A stretch of 64,000 nucleotides of DNA from Embiotoca jacksoni (GCA_022577435.1 JAKOON010000042.1:673123-737122), one strand, 5' to 3'; positions 1 to 13,215 are shown, counted from the first letter of the stretch. Translations and numbers: made by a program. The notes: generated by a model from the letters alone, not told the origin.

Positions 1-2587
1 ACGAACTAATCCTACGAACTAATCCTACGAACTAATCCTGTGAACTAACCCTGCAAACTAATCCTATGAACTAATCCTACGAACTAATCCCACGAAGTAA
101 TCCTGCGAACTGATCCTACAAACTAACCCTACGAACTAATCCTGTGAACTAATCCTGTGAACTAACCCTGCAAACTAATCCCACAAACTAACCCTACGAA
201 CTAATCCTACGACCTAACCATGCAAACTAATCCTATGAACTGACCATGCAAACTAATACTACGAACTAATCATACAAACTAATCCTGTGAACTAATCCTA
301 CGAACTAATCCTGCGAACTAACCCTACGAACTAATCCTGCGAACTGATCCTACAAACTAACCCTACGAACTAATCCTGCGAACTAATCCTGTGAACTAAC
401 CCTGCAAACTAATCCTACGAACTAATCCTGCGAACTAATCCTACGAACTAATCCTGTGAACTAACCCTGCAAACTAATCCTACAAACTAACCCTACGAAC
501 TAATCATACAAACTAATCCTGCGAACTAATCCTACGAACTAATCATACAAACTAACCCTACAAACTAATCCTACGAACTAATCCTGCGAACTAACCCTAC
601 GAACTAATCCTGCGAACTGATCCTGTGAACTAACCCTGCAAACTAATCCTACAAACTAACCCTACGAACTAATCATACAAACTAATCCTGCGAACTAATC
701 CTACGAACTAATCATACAAACTAACCCTACAAACTAATCCTACGAACTAATCCTGCGAACTAACCCTACGAACTAATCCTGCGAACTGATCCTACAAACT
801 AACCCTACGAACTAATCCTGCGAACTAATCCTGTGAACTAACCCTGCAAACTAATCCTACAAACTAATCCTACGAACTAATCCTACGAACTAATCCTGCG
901 AACTAACCCTACGAACTAACCCTACGAACTAATCCTACGAACTAATCCTACGAACTAATCCTGTGAACTAACCCTGCAAACTAATCCTATGAACTAATCC
1001 TACGAACTAATCCCACGAACTAATCCTGCGAACTAACCCTGCGAACTAATTCTACAAACTAACCCTACGAATTAATCCTACGAACTAATCCTGCGAACTA
1101 ACCCTGCGAACTAATCCTACGAACTAATCCTACGAACTAATCCTACGAACTAACCCTACGAACTAATCCTACGACCTAACCATGCAAACTAATCCTACGA
1201 ACTGACCATGCAAACTAATACTACGAACTAATCATACAAACTAACCCTACAAACTAATCCTACGAACTAACCCTACAAACTAATCCTGCGAACTGATCCT
1301 ACAAACTAACCCTACGAACTAAACCTACGAACTAATCCTACGAACTAATCCTACGAACTAATCCTACGAACTAATCCTACGAACTAACCCTACGAACTAA
1401 TCCTACGACCTAACCATGCAAACTAATCCTACGAACTGACCATGCAAACTAATACTACGAACTAATCCTACAAACTAACCCTACAAACTAATCCTACGAA
1501 CTAACCCTACGAACTAATCCTACAAACTAACCCTAAAAACTAATCCTACGAACTAACCCTACGAACTAACCCTACGAACTAATCCTACGAACTAACCCTA
1601 CGAACTAATCCTACGACCTAACCATGCAAACTAATCCTACGAACTGACCATGCAAACTAATACTACGAACTAATCATACAAACTAACCCTACAAACTCAT
1701 CCTACGAACTAACCCTACAAACTAATCCTGCGAACTGATCCTACAAACTAACCCTACGAAATAACCCTACGAACTAATCCTACGAACTAACCCTACGAAC
1801 TAATCCTACGACCTAACCATGCAAACTAATCCTACGAACTGACCATGCAAACTAATACTACGAACTAATCCTACAAACTAACCCTACAAACTAATCCTAC
1901 GAACTAACCCTACGAACTAATCCTACAAACTAACCCTAAAAACTAATCCTACGAACTAACCCTACGAACTAACCCTACGAACTAATCCTACGAACTAACC
2001 ATGCAAACTAATCCTACAAACTGACCATGAAAACTAATCCTACGAACTAATCCTACAAACTAACCCTACAAACTAATCCCACGAACTAATCCTACGAACT
2101 AATCCTACGAACTAACCCTACGAACTAACCCTACAAACTAATCCTACAAACTAACCCTACTAACTAATCCTGCGAACTAACCCTGCAAACTAATCCTGCG
2201 AACTAACCCTGCAAACTAATCCTACAAACTAACCCTACGAACTAACCCTACAAACTAATCCTACGAACTAATCCTACGAACTAACCCTATGAACTAATCC
2301 TGCGAACTAATCCTGTGAACTAACCCTACGAACTAATCCTACAAACTAACCCTACGACCTAATCCCACGAACTAATCCTGCGAACTAACCCTACGAACTA
2401 ATCCTACGAACTAACCCTGCGAACTAATCCTACAAACTAACCCTACGAACTAACCCTACGAACTAATCCTGCGAACTAACCATGCAAACTAATCCTACGA
2501 ACTAATCCTACGAACTAACCCTGCGAACTAATCCTACAAACTAACCCTACGAACTAACCCTACGAAGTAATCCTACGAACTAACCCT
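1..2587. repeat. 13-bp minisatellite array, about 199 monomers
   Basis: Head-to-tail copies of a 13-bp unit, consensus ACGAACTAAYCCT, with recurrent variants (GCGAACTAATCCT, GTGAACTAACCCT, GCAAACTAATCCT, ACAAACTAACCCT). Monomer starts checked at 1, 105, 209, 339, 612, 781, 1171, 1405, 1613, 1808, 1990 and 2575 all differ by exact multiples of 13, so variation is almost entirely by substitution. A marker variant ACGACCTAACCA recurs at 209, 1171, 1405, 1613 and 1808, showing higher-order units of about 15-18 monomers. The array begins at base 1, so its left end lies outside the window. No coding or RNA function is apparent. Confidence 0.97.
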
Positions 2588-2796
2588 TTTACTTTTAACC
2601 CCCCAAACAATCAATAGTCGGATGGCGATATATCGTAAACTTTTATTTTGCATTTAAAAAGCCTTAAAATGTCTCAACAAAAGTCGTTACCTAGAATTTT
2701 ACGTAACGTCACCTCCGTCATGAGAAACTTGTTCATACGCAACTCTACGAACTAAAACCTTTTACTTTTAACCCCCCAAAACATTCAACTGTTGGA
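2575..2796. repeat. Duplicated right flank of the 13-bp array
   Basis: The last monomer and the sequence after it (ACGAACTAA, then CTTTTACTTTTAACCCCCC and a diverged tail ending GGAT, 2575-2623) recur at 2746-2796 about 173 bp downstream. The second copy carries only one array monomer. The two copies are direct repeats that differ by a few substitutions and small indels. Between them is AT-rich DNA with no recognised feature. This suggests the array grew from a single monomer already present in a duplicated segment. Confidence 0.75.
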
Positions 2797-3111
2797 TCGT
2801 GTGCGGAGAAAAGTCCACGTGAACGGCGCCCTCTTTTGTCAAAGGAGGAGATAGCTTGTAGCTAAAGTTAGCTGTTGGCTCGACGAGCCGAGTTGGTTGG
2901 GAAGCTTCTTTTTTTAGGTGTTGCACGAGTTTCGGTCATCGAACTAAATGGCAGCCCTCCGAATAAAAGTTTGTTATCATAAAAACGCGTGTCAGTTAGC
3001 TTTAAATGGATCAATGCCGTGCCAGATTTGCAATTTTGTTGTTGTTGTTGTAGATTTATAATTCATTTACACAACTGATTTGCAGCTGCGTTCACTGCGT
3101 TCACTAGAAGT

Positions 3112-3420
3112 GAAATGAATGGCGCCCTCTTGTGGTGTTCACAGCGTCGGGAAATATTCTATAAGCCTCAAGTTTACAGAAAGGTCAGGGAAGTTGACGT
3201 TTCGTCACACTTTAAGCTGATATATTGTTAATTTTAGTCACGTCGAGTTTTTCTTCTTACATATTTAAATTTAACTTAAATTTAAATTGTTAGCCTCTGT
3301 GGCTTCTAGACGGCATCCACGTGAGCATTTTTGTAACGATTTAAAACATTTGCGTACGTTGAGCGCAACTTCCTAATTGTGTAACCACAAACTCAAAAAA
3401 GTTCTGAAGTTCAAGCGGAG
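3112..3420 (+). repeat. Dispersed repeat family C, copy C1
   Basis: Shares ordered blocks with the reverse complement of 24058-24370: GGCGCCCTC near the start, then TTCTATAAGCCTC, then AATTTTAGTCACG, then CTGTGGCTTCTAGAC, and finally GTAACCACAAACTC. Blocks and spacing are collinear but diverged, so this is an old dispersed element or segmental duplicate rather than chance. No coding capacity was seen. A related GAACGGCGCCCTC motif also occurs at about 2820. The class of element is not recognised. Confidence 0.6.
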
Positions 3421-4430
3421 CTGTTGGTGTTCGTAACTTTAGATTATTAGAGTTGGTTGGGAAGCTGTTTTTAGTTCGAGTTTTTGTCAATAAAACTGTT
3501 TTTTAATTTTTTTTTATTTGTTGCACTGTTGTTCAGTTTAATTTAATATTATTCTATTTTTATTTGTATATAATGTTAATTCTTTTTCTTTTTTTTAATA
3601 ATTTTTAGTACCTATATTTTATTCTGTCTATTGTATGTATTAAATGCTGCTGTAGCAAAAAAAAAAAAGTAGTTTATTAAAGTTCGTACCTTACCACACG
3701 GGGCCATTTTTTTGTTACATCAGCAAGGAAAGATTCAGCAAAAGCAATACAAAATAACAATAAAAATAGAGGTAGTCAGGATATACATTTAAAAAAAAAA
3801 AATTGCACATTAAAAAAATGCACATTATAATCAAATAGAATAGCATAAAATAAAAAAATAAAAATCCGATTAAATTCTAAATAAGAACTTAAATATTGGT
3901 CATATTTAAACTGAAGACAATTTGAATTTAAAAATTGTTTGGATTAAATGTGCTTAATGTTGGTTTCGTATCGTATACAAGCGTGCGCGCTCTAAAAGCT
4001 TCCCCCCTCCAGGAACCTTTCTTCCGCCATCATTATGTGTATGATGTGTTCTTAACTGCTGCCTGTGGCACTCTTTAACGAACAGCCTCTCGTGGAAGCG
4101 GGATAATTCGGTGTTTAGACAGGAGGCGTTTAAACCGCTTCTCAAGGACGAAGCCGGATAAAAAAATAAACCCAGTTCACACTCTGAATTTAATATAAAT
4201 ATGTTTTACAGCCGAGCGGCCGTCGTTCTGACCTTTGACGGCTGTTTCGAGCGTAACTGACGGCGTTTCAGATGCACGGCGGCGAGATGTGAAGCGTGTT
4301 GTTAGAAGGACGTGGGAGGAACAGACGACCTCACCGGGTCTAATGTTTGCATCCGGGGAAGAGCGTTACCACGGCGCTGTCGCCGCGGGGGACGGAGGCG
4401 GTGTTTGTTCTGCACGAGGAGAGGCTGCAG
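3421..4430. other. AT-rich intergenic DNA, nothing recognised
   Basis: Long A/T-rich stretches, including poly-A/T runs near 3570-3600, 3657-3668 and 3790-3802. The largest open frame is 63 codons with no recognisable similarity. The segment 4200-4430 is more GC- and CpG-rich, but no promoter element could be supported. Confidence 0.5.
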
Positions 4431-4941
<511 letters not shown>

Positions 4942-7215
4942 CGCGACTGAACAGACAGAAACAGCAGCTGTGTTTCGTGTCCAGAAGACGAAGACGATGG
5001 ATTCCTCATCGTTCACGTTCGCCTCCATCGACGGGAGGAAACGATTGAAAATGATCGGTTGTATTCTGAGTACTTTATCGTTGTTTACAGAAAAAGAACC
5101 ACAAGTCTGAGTCAAAATACTGATTAAAATAAATAATTATGATTTTTATTTAGGTCGTAACCAAGCGACGACCATCAGTGATGTCATCAACCGTCAGTGA
5201 TGGTTGCTAGTGGCCGTTACTCTTCATCGTTTCCAACCAGGAAGTCTCAAGTTTATATTTAAGTATGTGGTTTGTAAATCAGAGTTTTTAGAGGAGACAG
5301 TCGGAGGCTATTGTTCGAAGTTTTACATCTACTTCCCTTTTCTTTCAGTTTATTAACCTCCATGACGCCAGCAGCCATCCATCACCCCCCCTCCTCTCAC
5401 CCCTCCCCCCTGCTCGGCGTGTGCGGGGAGGAGCATCCATCATGTACTGCACGCCCAGATGACATCACTTAGAAAACTCCATCACTGTTTGAAAAGCCAT
5501 TCACTCGTTGGGAGGGAGGGGGGAGGGGCGGTGGTCTGGCCTCCGACATTTATGTTGTAATTAAAACGCGGGCGTCAGCCGTTCCTACGGAAACGACGGG
5601 TGTGGAGGTGAAATACGGTCTTTTAATGGAAAGCTGAAATGTCAGGAAACAATGAACACCACAAACACACGGCGGGGGGGAGGTGAGGGGGGTGACCGGG
5701 GGGGGGGGGATGTCACACAGGCAGGAAGTAGGTGATGACTGAAATCTGCATTAACTCATATTCAGGGTGCGTTCAAGGACAGTAGTAACTTCAAAATTAT
5801 ATGATGTCATAATTTCTTTCTTAAATCATCTTTTTTCGTCCGCCTGCAAATCAAACACCATTTCCCATCAGCCCCGGCTGTTCACGGGTCAAAGGTCGCG
5901 GCTAGTTATTTTGTGGAAACATTTGAGATACGATGATTTTTCACGGCACCTATTTGTCTCTTTTTGTCTTTCTGGAAAACAACAGCAGCAAAAACATTTT
6001 TATTTCCTCACGAATGAGGAAATAAAAAAGTGATAAATTACAGCAAAAAAACAACAACACAGAAGCAGCGATGCAGAAAACTCGGCCGCACGGTCGAAAT
6101 AAAGACGACAACAGAGAGGATCATGGGAATCCAACGCGTTCAAATAAATAAATAACGCGCACAACAAAAACAAATAAATGAATCAAACGTGACGGAGAAC
6201 GTTTGTTTTTGTAATTTTAATTGATCTTCGATCTTCGTGTCTTTCATGTCATTGCAGATTTCATCACGTCATCATTTCTGACCGCCGCTACCCGCTACCG
6301 GTCGCCATGACAACCGCATCCCTTCAGTAGGCTGCTGCACTGACGGAAGGGGGAACGCCAGCAGAAGAAAAGGATTCTGGGTATTTTTTTATTGTTTTTT
6401 CCGGTGGATTCTTTTTCTTTTTCGTGGATAAAAGTTTCGGATGCTAACGGAAACGCGATCTGAGGAAACCCGGACAGAAACAGGAAACTTCCCGATTCTT
6501 CCATCGAGGTTCTTCACGATGTCGACTCTCCGAAGGTGACATGCGGCTCGTCCTACCATGTAGCCGCCACAAACTTCCCCCCCGAACATTCGGCCATTTT
6601 GAACGAGCCCCCGACCGCTGAGTAATCATCTGTTTATTTACCGGCGACGGCGGCGTGACGACACCTGAAACCAATTAACAGCCGCAGATCTGGATGGGGA
6701 TTAGACATTAGAGAGAGGAGAGGGAGGCCGCCGGGCATTCTGGGTAAACGATCGGAGGGAGGAGGAGCACTGTGGGGGAGGGGCGGGCGGGGGGGCGGGA
6801 GATGGCCGGATCGGGGCGGCGCCGCGCCGCAGAGATAACGAGCAGCTGCAAAGCAGCGGAGCCCCGAGTCTTGACTGACAGGGCGCGCCGGACTTCCTTC
6901 CTGTGCAGCTGAAACAGAAGACGATCGTTAAAAGAATCTGATGACGATTTAATCTGGCGGACAAGAGACGCAAAGAAGTAAATATTTTTAAAAAAGGCGG
7001 GAAGGCGCCTCGTTTCCGCGTCAGACGTTAACTCTTCCCTCTTTTGTTATAACGACAACAAACGCACCTTTCAACGTCTCCGAACTCTCAAAGCTTCACT
7101 TCCTCTTTTTGAAACTTCCTCTTGTGGATCGTAACGTTTCGTTAAACTGGCCGAAGGCGTCCGAAGGAATCTGTTCACATCGGCTGCTGCTGTCATCTTC
7201 ATTCTGTGAGTACTA
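4942..7215. other. Intergenic DNA with small G-rich runs
   Basis: No gene recognised. It contains short repeated CAGTGATG/CATCACTGA-type motifs near 5175-5210, C-rich DNA at 5385-5410, G-runs at 5515-5530 and 5675-5711, and a GC-rich CpG-dense patch near 6720-6900. The patch could be a small CpG island, but no TATA element, splice pattern or open frame supports a promoter. Open frames here are at most about 90 codons and look random. Confidence 0.45.
6301..6314. promoter_or_regulatory. X-box-like (RFX-type) motif
   Basis: GTCGCCATGACAAC resembles the imperfect palindrome bound by RFX factors (GTTNCCATGGNAAC). One mismatch lies in each arm. It is a motif match only, with no adjacent gene. Confidence 0.2.
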
Positions 7216-7299
7216 CTTCCTTCCTACCTTCCTTCCTTCCTCCTTCTTCCTTCTTCTTCCTTCCTTCCTTCCTTCCTTCCTTCCTTCCTTCCTTCCTCC
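7216..7299. repeat. (CTTC)n microsatellite
   Basis: Tetranucleotide CTTC repeats with interruptions (CTAC, CTCC, CTT) in the first half and an uninterrupted run in the second half. It is pure pyrimidine except for one A. The open frames rich in Leu/Pro/Ser that cross it are repeat artefacts. Confidence 0.95.
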
Positions 7300-9460
7300 T
7301 CATCCTCCGTCTGTCCCTCCCAGTTTGTCCTCTGTCCTCTCAGGTTCTGTCCGGTTGTTTCTTCTGCCCTTCGTCCTGCATCAGTTTTCTGTTTAACACT
7401 GAAAGTTGTGACGTAAACATCTCGTCATCGTGATTAATGTCTTTAACTGAAGAAAACAGCTGGACGGCTTCAATTATTCATTTATTGAAACTGCATGAAA
7501 ATGCAGTGATTTTTGAAAACAATGAAATTTGCATAATGCAGGTTGGTGATCGTAAACAATGATTTTTGGTGGTAAAAACTCAAATATAAACTTCTAATTT
7601 TAAATATTTTCAGTTATTAAGTTTTGATCCAATAAGCTCCATTAGTTTGATACAGAGTTTGGTTTTAGTTCACGAACGCCTTGTTCTGCATTTATTTTCA
7701 TTCAAAACTTCGTGGACGGTGAATCTCTGACTTTCTTTATGTTTCATCACTTTACTTTGAAAACGAGATTTGTTGCATAAAATTTTTGACTCAATATTAA
7801 TCTATTTCTTTTTTGTTGTTTCTTGTTTATTTTCGTACATAATTTAAAACGAGCTCCGGTAATTCATTTCCTAATAAATCCACCGTGTTTAAAGGTAAAA
7901 CAACCATTGAGAGTGACGACAGCAGGCGACGCAGCCAGTTACAGACTTTTATTTTGAAGGGGAACAGCCTAACACTGATGTTGGTGAATTATTTCCTCTG
8001 GGAGATTTTCACCTTCAAACGAATCGACTCGTTTCCTACAATTTAACCAGGAAAGTGTTCTTTTATTTTGGCGGATTGTTTTCCACATAAAGACGTCTGC
8101 GGGCTTTACTTCCTGTTTGTCTCCCGGCCGCTTCCTGGACAGGTGGACACGTCTTCCTGTCTTGCTGTTTGTGCATGTGTTCGGAGAGTTTGAAGATGTT
8201 TGATGGAGTTAATCAGGACATTTTAAAAGCAGACCGACCCGGTGAAGGTATGAAACTTCTCTTTGGTTGTATTGGATGTTGGAGTTTTGAAAGTATATCT
8301 GAGCCGTACATTTGTGTTGTGGAACATAAAAAGTTTGGCCTGTTTCACTGCTTCCAGCGAGAGGACACGAGAGGGTTTGTGAGTAAAAGCGAAGTTAACT
8401 ATAATATTAAACGTGTTTAAACGTGTTTCAGTTTGTGAAACAAAAAAACAAAACAGGGCTGGTTTGAAACTGAAGACCAGAAGCTGAACCGTGTTGGTCT
8501 AGTTGTTCTACGTTACTTTAGTTTTGACCGACGATATTAAAAATACAACTGACACTCAAAATAATAAGTTAAGATCTTCATACTTTTTGTCATTAGAATA
8601 TTTCTGTATTAAAAAAATATATGTAAATATAATTAATAATACAGTTTGAGATTCTGAAGGGAAGCCACAGATGTGACACTCATGTAGATACATCATCATC
8701 ATCATCGTCATCGTCGTCTCTTGAACTTGTAAAAACCCTCCATGAATCCACTCAGAGGTCAAGAGAACCAAACGGAGCTCCTCCTGCTGACAGTTCAGAA
8801 GCTGCCCGAGATTCTTCCTGTTTTTAGCTTCTCGTCAGTTCCTCAGTGATCAGCGACGTCAGTCTGAGCAGATGTGACTTCGCTGCACTCGGCAGCCGGC
8901 GATGGATCATTCTGCACACGCTAAACACACGTATGTACTAATGCAACGTAAATAAAAGACCTGAAAACAGGCGTTATTCTGCCTGGGTTGGTTTTTAAGC
9001 TGATGCAGATCGGATGAGAAAATGTTTTCACAGTAGAAAAAAACAACTTTAAAGCAGGAGGACAATGTAAATGAGAGGAGGAGGAGGAGGAGGAGGAGGT
9101 GTGATGAAGGCCCGGCTGTAATTATCACTGTGCAGGTGTGTGTGTTTAAATCACATCTGCAGACGGACTCTGGAGGTGTTTCATCAGTTTGTCTTCCCTC
9201 CACATCATATTCCACTCACTCATCGTCATCCTCCATCGTCATCATCATCATCATCATCTCTGCTGAATCTCTCCTGCACCCCCCTCCTCCTCCCACCTCC
9301 TCCTCCCCCCTGTGTGTGTCGGTGTGCGTCATCGTGGGCGTCCGGTCGGCCGTCGTGCTCCTCCTGCGTTCAATCTTTCATTTTTCCGTGTGATAAATAG
9401 TTCGAGGCGTCAGAAGTGATGCTCCGACGTGGGAGGAGATCAATAAGGCTTTCTATTCCC
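7300..9460. other. Intergenic DNA with minor trinucleotide repeats
   Basis: AT-rich DNA without a recognisable gene. Small simple repeats are a CAT/CGT run at 8693-8717, (GGA)n at 9074-9099 and (CAT)n at 9236-9258. The largest open frames, about 100 codons near 8907-9215, overlap these repeats and show no recognisable domain. Confidence 0.5.
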
Positions 9461-9495
9461 TGTGTGTGTGTGTATGTGTGTGTGTGTGTGTGAGT

Positions 9496-9546
<51 letters not shown>

Positions 9547-9669
9547 TGTGTGTGTGAGTGTGTGTGTGTGAGTGTGTGTGTGTGTGTGTGTGTGAGTGTG
9601 TGTGTGTGTGTGAGTGTGTGTGTGTGTGTGAGTGTGAGTGTGTGTGTGAGTGTGTGTGTGTGTGTGTGA

Positions 9670-9708
<39 letters not shown>

Positions 9709-9798
9709 TGTGTGTGTGTGTGTGAGTGTGTGTGTGTGTGTGAGTGTGAGTGTGTGTGTGAGTGTGTGTGTGTGTGTGTGAGTATGTGTGTGTGTGTG
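9461..9798. repeat. (TG)n microsatellite with GAGTG interruptions
   Basis: TG tract interrupted by GA and TA dinucleotides. The pattern of interruptions around the rare GAGTATG variant (9668 and 9780) recurs at a 112-bp offset, so part of the tract was duplicated as a block. The His-Thr open frames on the minus strand are artefacts. Confidence 0.97.
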
Positions 9799-10948
9799 AC
9801 GGACTGCAAGTGTGTGATTTAAATTTAAATTTTAAATAAGTGTGCCGTGTTGAGACGAGATTCCGGCAGGACCTGATTGATTGACAGATTGAGTGATTGA
9901 TGGATTCATTGATTGATGGATTGATAATTGAGTGAGTGATTGTGGACGTTTCTAAAACCACATACAGTATTTCTGCTGGCGTTTTATTTTGAAAGGAGAG
10001 ATTTTTTGGTTGATGTAAAAAGTCTGAACACGTAAAACAATCGTACAGTTTGTTTTCCTTTACGTGAGCAGGTTTAAAGGTCCGTTTTTATTTGGGATCG
10101 CTTTCAGGATTGCATTCGAATTTTTGAATACTCACTTAAAATCTTATTAAGTTTATGTCACCACTGCTTAAATTTTTGTAATTTCCCCTTGTTGTTATTG
10201 GCAGTAACGCACCACGACCACCACAAGGTGGCAGTAACGCACCAAGAAGCTTTTTTTTTTTAACTATCAAACAATGTAAACCCTCATTCGGATCCTGGTT
10301 TGGATCCTTTTTAAAGCCGTGGAGGGAGGTGGAGGAGGAGGTGGAAGGAGGTGGAGGAGGAGCAACGAGGGAAAATCACCGTTGTTTACCGGTTAACGTC
10401 TCCGAGTGGAGACGACGGGAAGAATTAACCCCGAAAAATAAAACCTCAAAAATACGATCTGAGGCAGGAAGTACGTCCTTAAAACGTGAGCTGCTTTTAT
10501 TTTGGCTTTAAGTTCTTTTATTGATAAAAGCTTCGAGCTTTTCGGCTTCAGTTGTGAAAAACACTTCATGTTTCAGAGAAGCGAGGTTATTCTTCATTGG
10601 ATGTATTTTAAAATATCATTACTCTGATCTAACCAAACTAAAACCAACAACCATCTGATGGATCAGAAAACACCTGATTGGCTCGTTACTTCTTAAAAAG
10701 AGAATTGTATTTGTTCTCCAAGTCATGTTTTGTAAGAAAAATCTGTCAAATCAAAACATTTTGTTCTTTTTATGGTTATTTTAATTAAATTGTGAATACG
10801 TAACTCTGAACAAGGATTTTTTATTTTAAATTTTTGATCAAATTCCCGATTAGACCCTCAAAGTTGATTTTGAGAGAAGCTGAAGCTCCAGTTCAGGTGA
10901 AACGAAGCCTCCCGTCCCGTGCGATGCCCGTCGATCGTTCTGACTCCG

Positions 10949-10962
10949 GTTGTCACGGTAAC
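10949..10962. promoter_or_regulatory. X-box-like (RFX-type) motif
   Basis: GTTGTCACGGTAAC is an imperfect palindrome close to the RFX X-box. The same 14-mer occurs at 16450-16463. No target gene is visible nearby. Confidence 0.28.
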
Positions 10963-11641
10963 AACGTTAAAACGACATTTGATTCGGAGCTGGACGTTTT
11001 ACGGAGGTCGTCCTCGGCACTCAGACTGCGGCCGAGAATCCGATTGATTTACGGCGCGACGTCTCCGTTAACGGCCGGTCGTGCCGGTAATCAGACGGTT
11101 GAAGCTGCGATTCTCCGTTTGATTATTTTCGGTTTCCGCTCTGAACGAGCGCCGTTGTGTGTTTTGTGGTTATTGGATTTGATTCTCACCGGAGCCGACG
11201 CGGCATTTATATAATTACATCCTGTTCGTATTCACTGCAACCTGTATTTATTAGAGCAGCTGCTTCTAATAACTTTTATAAACAAGTCATTTACACTTCA
11301 GTTTAAATCCGCAGGTTTCATTTTATCTGACAGGAACACGATCAACAGATAATTTATTGAGTCATTATTTACCAGACGAGTGTTTTTATTCTCCGGTGTC
11401 ATAACATCAGTGAAAGTATCACGTATCACGTTTTGTTTTAATTTAAAAGCTTTATTATATATCATAAGAAATATATTTTTAAATGAAAATTTCCTTTAAA
11501 TCTCACATTTGATGTTTTCCGTGAACGTAAGTTGTTGTTTTTTTACAAACCGGATTGGTTTGTTGGCATTTCTTTTTTAATACCGTTAAAAATCATGTGT
11601 AAAAAGCGCGGTGTGATAACGGCACATTTTTACATTGCGGT

Positions 11642-11655
11642 GTTACCGTAGCAAC
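11642..11655. promoter_or_regulatory. X-box-like (RFX-type) motif
   Basis: GTTACCGTAGCAAC has good half-sites (GTTACC and GCAAC) separated as in the RFX X-box. It lies in CpG-rich intergenic DNA. Confidence 0.28.
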
Positions 11656-12218
11656 CCGAGCAGCCACGGAGGGAAGTCGTTTTAACGGAGCTGCTTCCCT
11701 CTAATCTAAAATTCAGAGAGTGTAAATTGAATGGAAACTTAATTCCACGTGTTCGCGAGCGGCCGGCCGCCTGCTGGAAGCCGATATATTTGTTTGCATC
11801 CGTCTCATCTGTACGTCGTCGTAACAAAAGCGCCCGTCGCCACCGGCGACGGAGATGTCCATCAGACCGCATCGCTGTCGGCTGCAGCAGCGACGAACCT
11901 GCAGACGTAGAAATCTGCTGCGGCAGCTTTCACGTCACTAAATATGAACGCCGACCTTTCCGAGACGCTGCGAGACGTCCCGGCGGAGACGCTTTGGAGC
12001 GTTGCGTTGTTTACTGTATTTATTATAACATTTATTGACCTCGACGGTCAAAGAATATAACGTGTGCGAGTTGTTAGAAACAATCTGAGCTTCAATCTGT
12101 AGACAGTGGAAAGTGATTTTTGAGCCGAGCTGACGGCTGCTGATCCTCCGTCCTCCGTTTGGTCCTTCAGAAGCACGACGACTCTTTAACTCTTTAACCA
12201 GAACCAGAACAGTTAATG

Positions 12219-12232
12219 GTTCCCATGGCAAC
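12219..12232. promoter_or_regulatory. X-box-like (RFX-type) motif
   Basis: GTTCCCATGGCAAC is one of the closest matches in the window to the palindromic X-box GTTNCCATGGNAAC. Function is inferred from the motif alone. Confidence 0.3.
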
Positions 12233-12887
12233 CATAAAAAAATCAATTACCCAGCCCTTGCTGATGCTTCAAATCTGCAAACCGGCAGCCAACCGGGGGG
12301 GAGGTCACATGACATGGGTCGGTTATCGCCGGCTTCACATCGTGGAGAGCAGCAGCAGATTGTGATTACCGTCTCCCAGGGGATTGTGGGTATTTTACTG
12401 GGGCACGGTGTGCTAATGAACAGGACACGGACCTTTAGAGGGAACAGTTTTAACAGCGTAGCAGTGTGGTCGCCACGGATACACTAATAATACACGCTGC
12501 AACTACACCCTGTTTATTTTTATTAGTTAATACTCATTTTGATTTATTTATATTTCCTGCAACCTTCCAGAGAAGACTGCAGATAAAAACTTATTTATTT
12601 CCTCTTGGAAAACCAAACGATACAAAGAAATGTTAGACAACAAGAAAACTGCTTCAAACTGCTGAAAAATACTAAAAAATACTTTGATATACTTCAAACT
12701 ACTTAAAAATACTTAATACTTTAGACTGCTTAAAAATTACTTCAAATTCAGAATATACACGTCAGAACATTTTGAATATTTATTAAATATTTATTTAGAC
12801 TTTGAATAATCTGAGAAGAGACTCATAGTTTTGTGTAACGTTCATTTATCATCATAGAATCTCCAAGATGACCGTTAAAACATGTAA

Positions 12888-12904
12888 ACACACACACACA
12901 CACA

Positions 12905-12959
<55 letters not shown>

Positions 12960-13010
12960 ACACACACACACACAATCACACACACACACACACACACAAT
13001 CACATACACA

Positions 13011-13089
<79 letters not shown>

Positions 13090-13113
13090 ACACACACACA
13101 CACACACGCACAC

Positions 13114-13154
<41 letters not shown>

Positions 13155-13161
13155 CACACAA

Positions 13162-13213
<52 letters not shown>
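12888..13213. repeat. (CA)n microsatellite with AATCA interruptions
   Basis: CA tract interrupted by AATCA, ATACA and ACGCA blocks. It is the first member of a CA-TG-CA trio within about 630 bp. Open frames across it on both strands are artefacts. Confidence 0.97.

Positions 13214-13215
<2 letters not shown>

Larger units (their letters stand above)
9799..12887. other. Intergenic DNA with short degenerate repeats
   Basis: No gene recognised. It contains a degenerate GATT/GATG repeat (9874-9943), a GGCAGTAACGCACCA motif duplicated at a 30-bp offset (about 10200 and 10230), and a GGA-rich run (10319-10362). The sections 10900-11215 and 11630-12000 are CpG-rich. A 126-codon open frame at 10834-11214 has no recognisable domain or splice context, so I do not call it a gene. 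Confidence 0.5.

Noticed and set aside
1..2587. CRISPR-like array
   Set aside because: The units are contiguous 13-mers without spacers, in a vertebrate-type genome with no cas-like genes.
6720..6900. CpG island promoter
   Set aside because: GC- and CpG-rich, but short and low-complexity in part, with no TATA or initiator context and no downstream exon.
10834..11214. 126-codon open frame as a gene
   Set aside because: No recognisable domain, no splice or start context, and CpG-rich sequence with few stops by chance.
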